Assembly (NCBI GenBank): GCA_910586205.1
Contig: CAJUGD010000026.1
Span: 1-52,544 of the forward strand
Direction of reading: 5' to 3'
Origin: an uncultured Lachnospiraceae bacterium
GTDB taxonomy: Bacteria; Bacillota; Clostridia; Lachnospirales; Lachnospiraceae
Length of the DNA: 52,544 bases
The translations under genes and the position numbers were made by a program. Each line of letters begins with the position of its first letter. Positions within the stretch are counted from its first letter, which is position 1. Positions 1 to 9,168 of the stretch are shown in pieces. The notes beneath the pieces were generated by a model, which was not told the DNA's origin, did no database searches, and saw only the letters and a list, made by a program, of their open reading frames with translations.

Positions 1-450
1 GGTTAAAAACAGCCTTGATAGTATATGAGCATCAAAAAAATGCTGTACTAGTTGCTTTAAATAATCATCATAATCTCTAATATATTCATTTACATCATAA
101 TGCTCATTTGACAACACAAGCATTACTGAATCTTTTGAAAAATCATACATTTCTTTCCAAATCATCCTTGGTATATAAATCCCCATTCTTGGTTTATTAA
201 GTTCCACAACTGCTGTTGAAAATCCGTCATCAATTTTTACCTTTGACGTACCCGCCACATTTACTAATACAAAATCAGATCTCTTATTTGCATGTTGTCC
301 CCTTATCCAGTTTCCATCCGTTCCATACATATAAAAAACACGCTTAATTTCAAATGGTATATCTTCATTCCCTTCAATTACAACAAGATTACCTCTCTCA
401 TCCCCCATCTCATTAAATTCAAAAACCTTAAAATGTTCGTGTATATTCAT
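1..450 (-). CDS. WxcM/FdtA-like sugar 3,4-ketoisomerase, C-terminus beyond window
   Basis: Partial gene: 150 codons are open to the window edge. The start ATG (450-448) has GGAG about 10 nt upstream. Residues about 5-135 read as the FdtA/QdtA/WxcM cupin family: an N-terminal ERGNLVVIEG-type segment, then RGQHANKRSDFVLVNVAG (His-containing cupin strand), then PRMGIYIPRMIW and LVLSNEHYDVNEYIRDYDDY, all typical of this family. Known members isomerise dTDP-4-keto-6-deoxyglucose to the 3-keto sugar for surface glycans. The frame continues at least 15 residues past the usual end of the domain, so a fused second domain (some relatives carry an acyltransferase) is possible. It is 24 nt downstream of the glycosyltransferase gene, in the same operon. 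The family is clear; the exact nucleotide sugar is inference. Confidence 0.8.
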   Translation of the reverse strand, partial: MNIHEHFKVFEFNEMGDERGNLVVIEGNEDIPFEIKRVFYMYGTDGNWIRGQHANKRSDFVLVNVAGTSKVKIDDGFSTAVVELNKPRMGIYIPRMIWKEMYDFSKDSVMLVLSNEHYDVNEYIRDYDDYLKQLVQHFFDAHILSRLFLT

Positions 451-474
451 GTGGTTATTGCTCCTTTGCAACTA

Positions 475-1557
475 TTACCTTTTATATTTTTTCTTAACAT
501 CTTTCAGTTCAATAATGTCACTATGTTTTCTAATAACCCTTATAGCTAAATCAAATGCTGACCATACAGATTCTTTCGTGAGTTTGTGAAAAAAGGAAAC
601 GCAAAATTTTTTCAGTTCAAATTTAACTGTTGTAAACTTTCTCCCGCATCCATCTTTGTAACAATCTATTCCATATTCTTTTTCCAATTTATCTCGGATT
701 ATTTCAATATGATATAAATACGGATAGTAGATCTTTTGAATCGCTTTTTTTCTTATAATTCCCCCATCAGGAGATGTGATTACATTTATTTTTATCTGTT
801 TGTTATCTGAATATTGTATGCCCTGAAAATGATAAAAAATCAATTTTCCTCTTTTTCTTTTATTCAAAACATATAAAATATTATTTATTTCTTTTATTTT
901 ATAATTTGGTAAATTCCAAGGAGCTACTCCGCCGCCGAAATGTTGGTATTCATATACATCCTCGTATTTTTCTCCCCAGTCTGTTAAATAACGTTGATCT
1001 CCTGATTCTTCTAAACTGCATTCCTCCAGACATTGTAAACGCCATTTTTCCAGCAGTTTTTTTCCTTTTTCATTATTCTTAAATGTGTTAAATTGTACAC
1101 AATATTTCCCGGATCTTTTTTCGCATTCTGCGCCATGATAAGTATCAGGAAATCTATGCTCGACTAGTCCTACCGATCTTTTACTCCTATAAAATTCATT
1201 CAAAAGTATCTGTGGTGACTGATAAAAGAACAAGTCAGAATCTATATAGGTACAGCAGTCTACGGGATAATGTTCTAACACATACTTTATAATTGCAGGA
1301 GTACATGTCCAGCAGTATTCACCCTTTGATCTTTTATCCTTAATATCTAATAATTCTTTTGATTCAAATTTCTTTAAAGTGATTAATTCAACTTTTTCCA
1401 AATCTAAATCCAGCAATACCTTTTCTGCTGCCTCATCAAAAGGGAAAAGATATAATATGAAATTTTCACAAACATGTCTTAATGAAAAATAAAGAGCCAG
1501 CCCCTTATCTAAATAATTTGAATCAAATAATGTACATAAATGTATCGTTCTCACCAT
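475..1557 (-). CDS. GT-A fold (GT8-like) glycosyltransferase
   Basis: About 360 residues. IHLCTLFDSNYLDKGLALYF at the N-terminus, a metal-binding DSD at residues 106-108 in TYIDSDLFFY, and GDQRYLTDW near residue 194 match GT8-like transferases of surface-glycan loci. The protein is probably cytosolic and uses a nucleotide-sugar donor. I chose the ATG at 1557 because a run of seven G lies 3 nt upstream; a TTG at 1572 overlapping the capF stop is the alternative and would read through the G run in frame. The gene follows capF directly and precedes the ketoisomerase. Donor and acceptor cannot be read from the sequence. The C-terminal 100 residues are basic and not recognised. Confidence 0.75.
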   Translation of the reverse strand: MVRTIHLCTLFDSNYLDKGLALYFSLRHVCENFILYLFPFDEAAEKVLLDLDLEKVELITLKKFESKELLDIKDKRSKGEYCWTCTPAIIKYVLEHYPVDCCTYIDSDLFFYQSPQILLNEFYRSKRSVGLVEHRFPDTYHGAECEKRSGKYCVQFNTFKNNEKGKKLLEKWRLQCLEECSLEESGDQRYLTDWGEKYEDVYEYQHFGGGVAPWNLPNYKIKEINNILYVLNKRKRGKLIFYHFQGIQYSDNKQIKINVITSPDGGIIRKKAIQKIYYPYLYHIEIIRDKLEKEYGIDCYKDGCGRKFTTVKFELKKFCVSFFHKLTKESVWSAFDLAIRVIRKHSDIIELKDVKKKYKR

Positions 1558-1559
1558 AT

Positions 1560-1566
1560 CCCCCCC
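1560..1566 (-). repeat. Poly-G tract (G7) at ribosome binding site
   Basis: Seven consecutive C on the plus strand, G7 on the coding strand, lie between the capF stop and the ATG of the glycosyltransferase and act as its only visible Shine-Dalgarno-like sequence. Length change would alter spacing or strength of the site rather than the reading frame, unless translation starts at the upstream TTG. Confidence 0.6.
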
Positions 1567-1568
1567 GC

Positions 1569-2693
1569 TCAACTATCTTTTGAAGACACCTTCTCATAAT
1601 AGGTATCTGGCTTCTCCTGATCGAATATCTCATTGGCCCACATGACTGTTACCAGATCTTCTGTCCCTATATTAGCAATGCTATGGGTGTATCCTGGAGG
1701 AATATCAACCACTTTCATTTTTTCTCCTGATACTATAAAGTCAACAACCTGTCCTGTAATCATATGGCAAAGCTTAATTAGCGCTGTTCCCTTTACAACA
1801 AAAAATTTTTCGACCTTCGTATGGTGCCAATGATTTCCTTTCTCCTTGCCAGGCTTAACAATATTCACTGATACTTGTCCAAAATCTCTGGAATGTAACA
1901 ACTCCGTAAACGCCCCTCGTTCATCGGTATTCATTTTAAGCTCATAACAATATTCTTCTGGTTCCATATAGCTCAAATATGTGCTGTACAGCTTTTTTCT
2001 CATAGGCATTTCAAGACTGGGGATTTCAAATAGCCTTTGTGCCTGTCTGAACGACAAAAGTATCTCCCCTACCTCGCCTACCGTAGTCTGGTAAATATCT
2101 TTAACTTCTATGTATCTAACTCCTAAATGATCCTTTGCATCAATGCAGGAAATAATACTTTCTACCACATCATCCACATATATCAAATTGATTCTGGCAT
2201 TTGGATCATCTATCACAATTTTTTGGTCATGTGAAATATGATAGCAAAAAGTAGCAACAACGCTGTTATAATTGGGCCTGCACCATTTTCCGAAAACATT
2301 TGACAGCCGATAAATAGAAAGTCTTGAATTTGACTGCCTTGCATATTTATTTAATATTTCTTCTGCCTCTTGTTTACTTCTCCTATATGTTATGTGCCTG
2401 CTGTTCATAACAGTGGATGTATAGATGATATGAATTGTCTTTTGCTTTTCCTTAAGCAGATTTACAATATGTTCTGTAAATTTCACATTCCCAATATAAT
2501 ATTCATCTTCAGAAGAAGGTCTGTTTACTCCGGCCAAATGAATAAGAACTTCACATTGTTCTATATATTGTTCCAGTTCTTCAGGTTTTGTTTTTCGATT
2601 GCAAAGCAACAGTTCTCCATAATTCCTATTTTTCAATTCCATGATGAGATTTTTTGCAATAAATCCATCTGATCCGGTAATCAAGATCTTCAT
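1569..2693 (-). CDS. capF: CapF-like UDP-2-acetamido-2,6-dideoxy-hexulose reductase (SDR plus cupin)
   Basis: 374 residues from the ATG at 2693, which has GGAGGAAG 5 nt upstream (a TTG at 2708 is less likely). The N-terminal SDR domain shows TGSDGFIAKN at residues 6-15, IHLAGVNRP and a YRRSK motif. The C-terminal cupin (from about residue 250) contains GNHWHHTKVEKFFVVKG, the metal-site strand known from Staphylococcus CapF/WbjC. In that family the cupin epimerises C3 and the SDR reduces C4 of the CapE product, giving UDP-N-acetyl-L-talosamine-type intermediates on the way to UDP-FucNAc. The start overlaps the capE stop by 4 nt (ATGA), so the two are translationally coupled. The third enzyme (2-epimerase, CapG/WbjD) is not in the window. 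Confidence 0.9.
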   Translation of the reverse strand: MKILITGSDGFIAKNLIMELKNRNYGELLLCNRKTKPEELEQYIEQCEVLIHLAGVNRPSSEDEYYIGNVKFTEHIVNLLKEKQKTIHIIYTSTVMNSRHITYRRSKQEAEEILNKYARQSNSRLSIYRLSNVFGKWCRPNYNSVVATFCYHISHDQKIVIDDPNARINLIYVDDVVESIISCIDAKDHLGVRYIEVKDIYQTTVGEVGEILLSFRQAQRLFEIPSLEMPMRKKLYSTYLSYMEPEEYCYELKMNTDERGAFTELLHSRDFGQVSVNIVKPGKEKGNHWHHTKVEKFFVVKGTALIKLCHMITGQVVDFIVSGEKMKVVDIPPGYTHSIANIGTEDLVTVMWANEIFDQEKPDTYYEKVSSKDS

Positions 2694-3760
2694 CTTGCCT
2701 TCCTCCAAATATTTAGCTGTTCCTTTATAAAAGGTAACTCTAATAATCTTATTTTTATCTGTTCTATGTTTAACTGTTCCGTATTCGCTGAAGTAAATTC
2801 TGTAATATTGGCTCGCTTTAGATTACCTTTAATAAAATAATTGTCATAATTTAAATCTCTGTTATCAGCAGGCACCCGATAGTAATCTCCGTGATCAATC
2901 GCTCTGGCACATTCTTCATTCGTCAGCAATGTTTCATGCATTTTCTCTCCATGCCGTATTCCTATAATATGTATACGAGGCTGAATCTCAAAAATCTCAC
3001 AAAGCGCTTGTGCTAGATTTCCTACAGTACATGCCGGTGCCTTCTGTACCATAATGTCGCCTGTATATGCATTTTCAAATGCATAATTTACCAGCTCTAC
3101 TGCATCATTCAGGCTCATTAAAAACCGGGTCATTTTTGGTTCTGTCACGGTAAGCTCTTTTCCTGACATAATCTGCTCGATAAATAATGGAATTACGGAG
3201 CCTCGGGAACACAATACATTTCCATATCTTGTGCCGCAAATCAACGTTTTTTCCCAAACTACGGTTCTGGACTTGGCCACAAAAACCTTCTCCATCATAG
3301 CTTTTGATGTTCCCATCGCATTAACCGGATATGCGGCTTTATCTGTGGACAGGCAAACCACTTTTTTTACACCAGCCTCAATCGCTGCAGATAGCACATT
3401 CTCTGTTCCTAACACATTGGTTTTCACTGCTTCTATAGGAAAAAACTCACAAGAAGGAACCTGCTTTAAAGCTGCTGCATGAAATATAAAATCTACGCCA
3501 TGCATGGCATTTCTTACACTATGAATATCACGTACATCGCCAATATAAAATTTTATTTTTTGAAAATGCTCTGGATACTCTGATTGATATTCATGGCGCA
3601 TATCATCCTGCTTTTTTTCATCCCTGGAAAAGATCCGGATTTCCTGAACATCTGTCTGTAAAAATCTTCTCAGCACTGCATTTCCAAAAGAACCTGTTCC
3701 GCCGGTGATAAGTAATGTCCTGTCTTTAAATAATTGTTTAGAATACTCTTTTTGATTCAT
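2690..3760 (-). CDS. capE: CapE-like UDP-N-acetylglucosamine 4,6-dehydratase (5-inverting)
   Basis: 356 residues, full length for the short dehydratase group. GGTGSFG at residues 20-26 binds NAD(P); STDK is at 138-141. The catalytic segment reads AAYPVNAMGTSK, with Met149 where SDRs usually have the Tyr of YxxxK (Lys153 kept). This Met substitution is known in CapE/WbjB/FnlA, which supports CapE rather than PseB or FlaA1. It makes the 4-keto-6-deoxy sugar that CapF then epimerises and reduces in the cytosol. It is followed by capF with a 4-nt overlap; AAGGA lies 10 nt before the ATG. A different 4,6-dehydratase substrate is possible but less likely given capF next to it. Confidence 0.9.
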   Translation of the reverse strand: MNQKEYSKQLFKDRTLLITGGTGSFGNAVLRRFLQTDVQEIRIFSRDEKKQDDMRHEYQSEYPEHFQKIKFYIGDVRDIHSVRNAMHGVDFIFHAAALKQVPSCEFFPIEAVKTNVLGTENVLSAAIEAGVKKVVCLSTDKAAYPVNAMGTSKAMMEKVFVAKSRTVVWEKTLICGTRYGNVLCSRGSVIPLFIEQIMSGKELTVTEPKMTRFLMSLNDAVELVNYAFENAYTGDIMVQKAPACTVGNLAQALCEIFEIQPRIHIIGIRHGEKMHETLLTNEECARAIDHGDYYRVPADNRDLNYDNYFIKGNLKRANITEFTSANTEQLNIEQIKIRLLELPFIKEQLNIWRKAR

Positions 3761-3764
3761 TTTA

Positions 3765-4919
3765 TCATTTTCCTTGAATTATTTTTTTATAAAAATTATT
3801 TCCGATATTATATGGATTTAACGGATGATAAACCGCATCCTCTATCTTTCTGTAATCTTCCCTATCCTTTTCATAGCGCAGCAGAGATTCAAGAAGCTCA
3901 TAAACAAAATACATGCTGCTGTATGGATCCATGTTCTCTCTTATCAGCAATTCTCTTACTCCCGAAAGAATTCTGCTTTCCGCTTCTTCTTCCCCATCTA
4001 TTTTCTGAATACATTCTCTTACTGTTTCATCCATACAACTGTCAAATGCAAATTTCAGCTTTTCTTCTAATGATAATGGGCAATTTTCGGCCTGCAGCCC
4101 CCGTATTTCGGTTGTCAAACCTGAAATCCTTCTTTTACATAATATCTCGTAATCTTCTCTGGGCAAATTCCATTTTTGAAATAGTATTTTATATTGTTCA
4201 TATATTTCATTGTACATAGAATGTACATATGGATAATACTTTCCGATAGATGCATTCATGTTGGAAATTTCATATATATAATGCATATATATGGGTTCCT
4301 GCAAAACCAGTGCAGAATTAATTTTATTAGCAATACTGATATTATATAAAACATCTGCCCCATATACGTCATTACGAAACAACTGTCCCTGCATAACCTC
4401 CCTGCGATACAAATTTGCCTGATTATAGGCTAAGGAACTTGATATAAAATATGGCCATGCTTTTTGCACCTCCTTTGCATTTCCATAATATTTTTCTTGT
4501 GTCACTTTCCCATCTAATCGAAATTTATCATATTCAATAATTCTTTGTTCTGAGTCACAGACATTTGCAACAACCTTTGTCCAGATAATATCAGGCTGGA
4601 AAGCTTCTGCTTTTTTTGCCATCAGCAACAAAGCGCCTGGCATCAGTTTATCATCTGAATTTACAATGTAAATATAATCTCCCTTTGCAGCCTTTATTCC
4701 ATTATTAAAACTGGCATATATCCATTGATTCTTCTGATGGATCACACGAATCCGTTTATCAAAAGCAGCTATTTTATCTGCCAGCTCAGGTGTGTTATCT
4801 GTAGAACCATCTTCTATGATAATTAATTCAAAGTTCTCATAGTCCTGCTCTAATATGCTCTTTACAGCTAATGGAAAATATTTTTCATTATTATATACGG
4901 GCATTATAATACTAAACAT
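3765..4919 (-). CDS. GT2 family glycosyltransferase
   Basis: 384 residues. The N-terminal GT-A domain starts FSIIMPVYNN, has EDGSTD at 36-41 and NSDD at 87-90 in place of the usual DxD, all hallmarks of GT2. The remaining 250 residues are mostly helical and not assignable; no transmembrane helix is evident, so it probably acts at the inner membrane face with a nucleotide-sugar donor. It lies 5 nt upstream of capE in the operon. The GGAG ribosome site is 12 nt before the ATG, a little far. Linkage and sugar cannot be predicted. Confidence 0.85.
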   Translation of the reverse strand: MFSIIMPVYNNEKYFPLAVKSILEQDYENFELIIIEDGSTDNTPELADKIAAFDKRIRVIHQKNQWIYASFNNGIKAAKGDYIYIVNSDDKLMPGALLLMAKKAEAFQPDIIWTKVVANVCDSEQRIIEYDKFRLDGKVTQEKYYGNAKEVQKAWPYFISSSLAYNQANLYRREVMQGQLFRNDVYGADVLYNISIANKINSALVLQEPIYMHYIYEISNMNASIGKYYPYVHSMYNEIYEQYKILFQKWNLPREDYEILCKRRISGLTTEIRGLQAENCPLSLEEKLKFAFDSCMDETVRECIQKIDGEEEAESRILSGVRELLIRENMDPYSSMYFVYELLESLLRYEKDREDYRKIEDAVYHPLNPYNIGNNFYKKIIQGK

Positions 4920-4974
4920 CAGCAGTTCAGTCTCCTTTGATCAATCCAGGTAAACACAAATTCATATGTTTTTT

Positions 4975-6129
4975 CTATCTGATATCAAACGGTGAAATTA
5001 TTTTGTTATCTTGTATTCCAAAGTCTCTAAGAGTATTCCGCATTTCTTGAATATACATAGTTCTGTTTGTAGAAAGAATTATAAAATCGTATTGTAAACC
5101 CATTATTTTATTGACAGGTTGTGTTTCCCATTTTCCAAGTTTATATCCAACTATTTTACTGTCTATCCAGGCAACAACCTCAGCCTTATGCGTATTATTT
5201 AGAAAAGATATAATATTTTTCCCTATACTTCCGGCTCCAAAAATAACAACTCTGCAATTTTTTTTAACTTCTCTAAAAGGATAAATATAATCCAAATTAT
5301 CCTTTTGCAATGTTTCAAAAAAATACAGCATATGAGTGCTTAATAAATATCCTCTTATAATGTTATTTAACGTCTTTTTTCCATCTTTCAGAGTATTCGA
5401 TAGTTCATTCAGTTTTCTTTCTAAAAGAGCAAATCTTTCTTTAGAATATGCACTCTTGTTATTTGTATTGGAACTGCTTCGCTGTACATAATGATAACCA
5501 TCATTTCTTCCAAAAAAAATACTATTTGTATTTATCAAAAGCACAAGGCAAAAATACAGATCCTCTCCTCTGGTTAAGCTATTGCTCACCTGATTCTGTA
5601 CAAGATTGTATAATTCCTTTCGGATACACTTATTACAAATAGAATAATCAATATCATTTTGAAAACCATATTGTCCGTTTACTCGTTTTAATGTATCTGA
5701 TTGAAACTCTGCTAAATCAATATCTTTTCCCGTATCAGCCAAACAAAGAGAGGAATACTGTTCGTTTTCTTTATAGTAAGAAATGCTCCAAATCACATCT
5801 TTTCCTGTTTTTTCAATCATTTTAACAAAAGTATCAATATACGTTTCTTCTATCCAATCATCGCCATCTATACTTACAATATATTCTCCTGCAGCAATCC
5901 TTCCACCTGCTTTTCTCGCTGATACAACACCTTCATTAGATTTATGAATCGTTATAATTCTTGAGTCCTGTTCTGCATAATAGTCACAAATAATTCCTGA
6001 ATTATCAGTGGATCCATCATCTACTAAAATAATCTCAATATCCTTGTAATTTTGGTTTATTATACTTTCTATACATTTACACAGATAGCCTTCTACGTTA
6101 TATATTGGAACAATTATAGATACTTTCAT
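4975..6129 (-). CDS. GT2 glycosyltransferase with C-terminal Rossmann-like domain
   Basis: 384 residues. Residues 1-220 are GT2: VSIIVPIYN, VDDGSTD and DGDD at 88-91. Residues about 292-384 form a second module with RVVIFGAGSIGKN (GAGSIG at 298-303), VVAWIDSK and FIILSTN. This is the small Rossmann-like domain found attached to several surface-polysaccharide enzymes; it may bind a nucleotide or nucleotide-sugar. A domain of the same kind forms the N-terminus of the radical SAM protein two genes upstream. The ATG has GGAG 11 nt upstream. The sugar transferred is unknown. Confidence 0.85.
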   Translation of the reverse strand: MKVSIIVPIYNVEGYLCKCIESIINQNYKDIEIILVDDGSTDNSGIICDYYAEQDSRIITIHKSNEGVVSARKAGGRIAAGEYIVSIDGDDWIEETYIDTFVKMIEKTGKDVIWSISYYKENEQYSSLCLADTGKDIDLAEFQSDTLKRVNGQYGFQNDIDYSICNKCIRKELYNLVQNQVSNSLTRGEDLYFCLVLLINTNSIFFGRNDGYHYVQRSSSNTNNKSAYSKERFALLERKLNELSNTLKDGKKTLNNIIRGYLLSTHMLYFFETLQKDNLDYIYPFREVKKNCRVVIFGAGSIGKNIISFLNNTHKAEVVAWIDSKIVGYKLGKWETQPVNKIMGLQYDFIILSTNRTMYIQEMRNTLRDFGIQDNKIISPFDIR

Positions 6130-6155
6130 CTGATTTTTAACTCCTATAAATAAGC

Positions 6156-7922
6156 TTAGCTTCCTATCTCCATTCTTTCCAAGTCTTCCACAATCAGCTC
6201 CGGAACAAGCCGATTCTCTCTCATCACTTTCTTTACATCATAATTATCAAAAAAATCTTTTTTCAATCCACAGTTCATTACTTTTAGATCATATCTTCCG
6301 TAAAATCCTGCTATTTTTTGTCCAAAACCACCGTCCAATATTCCATCTTCCAGTGTAATCACCAACTGATGATCCTTTGCGATTTCATCCAGCAATTTCT
6401 CATCTAATCCTGTAATATATCTGGGATTAATCAGGCTGGAATCAATATCCATCCTCTCTTTTATCAAAGTTCTTAATTCTTCCCCTAATTGAAAGAAATC
6501 TCCCAATGCTATAATTGCGATTTTTTCTCCCTTGGTACAGAGCTGAAATCTATTTAATGAACCATAATCCTTGCTTACCTCATAGGCTGCATTGTACACC
6601 CCATTTCTTGGCGGTCTTATTGCAACAGGATGTTCATTCTGTTCGATGCTCCACTCCAGCATCGCCAAATATTCCTGTTTATTCGTCGGCGCCAGCATTA
6701 CAAGATTAGGAATATTTGACATCATCGCTATATCATAGATTCCGATATGTGTCATATCCGTTGCAGCATATATGGATGAGTTAATTAATATCATGGTAAC
6801 AGGAAGATGATTGATGCAAAGCTCTTGAGATATCTGGTCATATGCCCTCTGGAAAAATGTGGATCTTGTAAAAAATATAGGTTTACCTCCATTTTTTGCT
6901 ATACCTCCAGCCATGGAAATCCCGTGTTCCTCTGCAATACCCACATCAATATATTGATCCCCCATGGATCTTCTTATGCTTTCTGAAAGCGATAAAACAA
7001 CCGGCATGGCTGCCGTTATCGCTACCACCTTTGAATCTGCTTTCATTTTCTCAAGAAGGTAATCTCTGACTATTACATCATATCTTTCTCCAATAATTTC
7101 TTTCTTTATATCACCAATGCACAGATTAAAAGGCTTTACAAAGTGGGTATCCTCTTTGTTCTTTTCAGATATTGCATATCCCTTCCCTTTTTCCGTACAA
7201 ATATGGACTATAATTGGATGATTCACATCTTTTACTTGCTGCAGAACAGATACTAATTTGGGAATGTCATTTCCATTTTCCAAAAATATGTATTCATATC
7301 CTAAACATTTAAATATATTATTATTTGATGTACCTCTCGTTTTACGCAAAATCTCCAGCCCTTTATATAATCCGCCATGGTTTTCTGCGATTGATATTTG
7401 ATTGTCATTTAATAAAACAATCAAATTGCCGTCTATCTCTCCTCCGGCATAGTTTAATCCCTCCAGCGCCTCTCCTCCGCTTAACGATCCATCTCCGATA
7501 ACCGCGATTATATTTTCCTTGTCACCTTTTAAATCTCTTGCTTTTGCCAACCCGCATGCCAGGCTGATTGAGGTTGATGTATGTCCCAATTTAAAATAAT
7601 CGTGTTCACTTTCATCAGGATTTGTATATCCTGAATATTTTTTATAAAGCTTCGGATCTAAATACGCCTCTTTTCTTCCTGTAAGTATTTTATGAGTATA
7701 GCATTGGTGAGAGGTATCAAATACCAATTTATCCTTTGGAGAGTCAAATACATAATGTAAAGCAATCGTTGCCTCAATAATCCCTAAGTTAGAAGAAAGA
7801 TGTCCTCCTGTTGCACTGACTGTTTGTAATATAGCCTGCCGTATCTCCTCTGCCAAAACCACACACTGATCCAAGCTCAATTTTTTCAAATCATCTGGAC
7901 ACTTAATTTTTTCTATAAACAT
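6156..7922 (-). CDS. DXS-like thiamine-diphosphate transketolase-family enzyme
   Basis: 588 residues, close to 1-deoxy-D-xylulose-5-phosphate synthase in layout: GGHLSSNLG at 39-47, FDTSHQCYTHKIL, the thiamine-diphosphate motif GDGSLSGGEALEGLNYAG starting at 143 and LNDNQISI at 171-177. The pyrimidine domain has DVGIAEEHGISMAGG, RSTFFQRAYDQ and RPPR. The canonical DRAGIVGADG loop is replaced by INSSIYAATD, so an arginine thought to contact substrate phosphate is missing, though THIGIYD keeps the histidine. It lies in a glycan operon with an IspD-like cytidylyltransferase, so I infer a dedicated 1-deoxy-ketose (phosphate) synthase for a surface decoration rather than the housekeeping isoprenoid enzyme. 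It could instead be a redundant DXS. Confidence 0.8.
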   Translation of the reverse strand: MFIEKIKCPDDLKKLSLDQCVVLAEEIRQAILQTVSATGGHLSSNLGIIEATIALHYVFDSPKDKLVFDTSHQCYTHKILTGRKEAYLDPKLYKKYSGYTNPDESEHDYFKLGHTSTSISLACGLAKARDLKGDKENIIAVIGDGSLSGGEALEGLNYAGGEIDGNLIVLLNDNQISIAENHGGLYKGLEILRKTRGTSNNNIFKCLGYEYIFLENGNDIPKLVSVLQQVKDVNHPIIVHICTEKGKGYAISEKNKEDTHFVKPFNLCIGDIKKEIIGERYDVIVRDYLLEKMKADSKVVAITAAMPVVLSLSESIRRSMGDQYIDVGIAEEHGISMAGGIAKNGGKPIFFTRSTFFQRAYDQISQELCINHLPVTMILINSSIYAATDMTHIGIYDIAMMSNIPNLVMLAPTNKQEYLAMLEWSIEQNEHPVAIRPPRNGVYNAAYEVSKDYGSLNRFQLCTKGEKIAIIALGDFFQLGEELRTLIKERMDIDSSLINPRYITGLDEKLLDEIAKDHQLVITLEDGILDGGFGQKIAGFYGRYDLKVMNCGLKKDFFDNYDVKKVMRENRLVPELIVEDLERMEIGS

Positions 7923-7954
7923 GGCGATCTGCCCTTTCTTCTATTCACTGGTCT

Positions 7955-9154
7955 TCATTCACAGATTGCCTGAAAACAATTCCTACACAAAACAGAGGGA
8001 TCATCTTCACTCTGCATTGCTTTTCGTATTCTCTGCGCTTCTTCTCCGTTTATTATCTGTTCATAGGTTTCATATATCAGATTGCCCATTACATGCTTTA
8101 TTCCCCAATCGTTGGAACATAAAATCACGCGCCCGTCTGGTAGTAAAACATTGTGATTGATATCCATAGAAAGCTCACATCTCAGCTTTCCGCGTAATTC
8201 CTTTTTTCCATATAAACAGGTGTCTTCCAAGTTCCCTGCTCGATCATTGAGAACCACATACACTCTCGTATCACTCCCAAGTAATTTGGCGATCTCATCT
8301 GTAACTTCTGCCTGTGCTGAAGCATAATCGATAAAGCTATTGCCATTAGGCTTCTTTGCCTTCACCAATCTTCTGACCATTTCTTTATAAGATTCATCAA
8401 TGGGGATTACTGCATATCTTTCTTTATCCGGTACATGAAGAACAAATTCTTCAAACTCTATTTCTAGTATTTTATCTAATTGTTCTGGCTTCAAGCCTCT
8501 CAAAGTTGTAAACAGATTTACTTTCAATCCTTTTTTTCTGGCATATTGAATCATCTCTACACATTGTTCGTTAAAAAACGGCTCTGTAAATCCGGCAAAT
8601 TCTACAAAAGTATTTCCTGGCAATTTATCTATGCATATTTTAAAATTTTCCAGTGACAGTACTCTATCTCCATTTCCCGTCTTTAGATATTCTCTGATAT
8701 ATAATTCCTGTGGGCAGAATTTACAGTTTACTGCACAGCCTAATTTGGTTGTGATCTCTATCATTGGACTTGTATAAAAGCTATATCCATAAGTTCCCAA
8801 ATAGCGGATTAGGTCTGTAGCCTTCAGGAAGTTTGTATAGCCCTGTTTTTTAAGTATACCTTCTATTTCATCATTTAATTGTACTCTTACTCCAAATACA
8901 AATGCTGTTTCCTCATCTTTATATGGTATTTCGTCCACCTGGTATACTGATATTTGATTAATACTTTTTTTATTACTTTTCTTATCTGTGACACAAAATC
9001 CATCAATTTTAATATTGTTCTTCTCATAAAAATCTGCGATAGGAACAGCCTGTTTTCCGGCTCCATAAACATAAACATGTTTTGCTTTATTTTTTTCTGC
9101 AAAATCCAAATATCTTTGCTTTTCTTTCTCTATCTTTTCTTCTAGACTTGGCAT
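7955..9154 (-). CDS. Radical SAM/SPASM-like enzyme with N-terminal Rossmann-like domain
   Basis: 399 residues. Residues 25-115 form a small Rossmann-like domain (VYVYGAGKQAVPIADFY, then a 'VTDKKSNKK' strand). The radical SAM core carries the cluster motif CxxxCxxC at Cys140, Cys144, Cys147, and FAGFTEPFFN nearby. The C-terminus has CELS, VILCSNDWG and the final CRNCFQAICE, which looks like a SPASM-type auxiliary cluster region. A start with GGGG 6-7 nt upstream of ATG 9154 fits. It sits between licD-like and DXS-like genes, so a modification of the alditol or sugar substrate (for example epimerisation or dehydration) is inferred. Peptide substrates are usual for SPASM proteins, but no small precursor peptide gene was seen nearby. 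Confidence 0.8.
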   Translation of the reverse strand: MPSLEEKIEKEKQRYLDFAEKNKAKHVYVYGAGKQAVPIADFYEKNNIKIDGFCVTDKKSNKKSINQISVYQVDEIPYKDEETAFVFGVRVQLNDEIEGILKKQGYTNFLKATDLIRYLGTYGYSFYTSPMIEITTKLGCAVNCKFCPQELYIREYLKTGNGDRVLSLENFKICIDKLPGNTFVEFAGFTEPFFNEQCVEMIQYARKKGLKVNLFTTLRGLKPEQLDKILEIEFEEFVLHVPDKERYAVIPIDESYKEMVRRLVKAKKPNGNSFIDYASAQAEVTDEIAKLLGSDTRVYVVLNDRAGNLEDTCLYGKKELRGKLRCELSMDINHNVLLPDGRVILCSNDWGIKHVMGNLIYETYEQIINGEEAQRIRKAMQSEDDPSVLCRNCFQAICE

Positions 9155-9168
9155 ATAAATCCCCTATC

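Noticed and set aside
7921..8160. 79-codon plus-strand frame opposite the radical SAM gene end
   Set aside because: Shadow of a well supported minus-strand gene, with no ribosome site or motif of its own.
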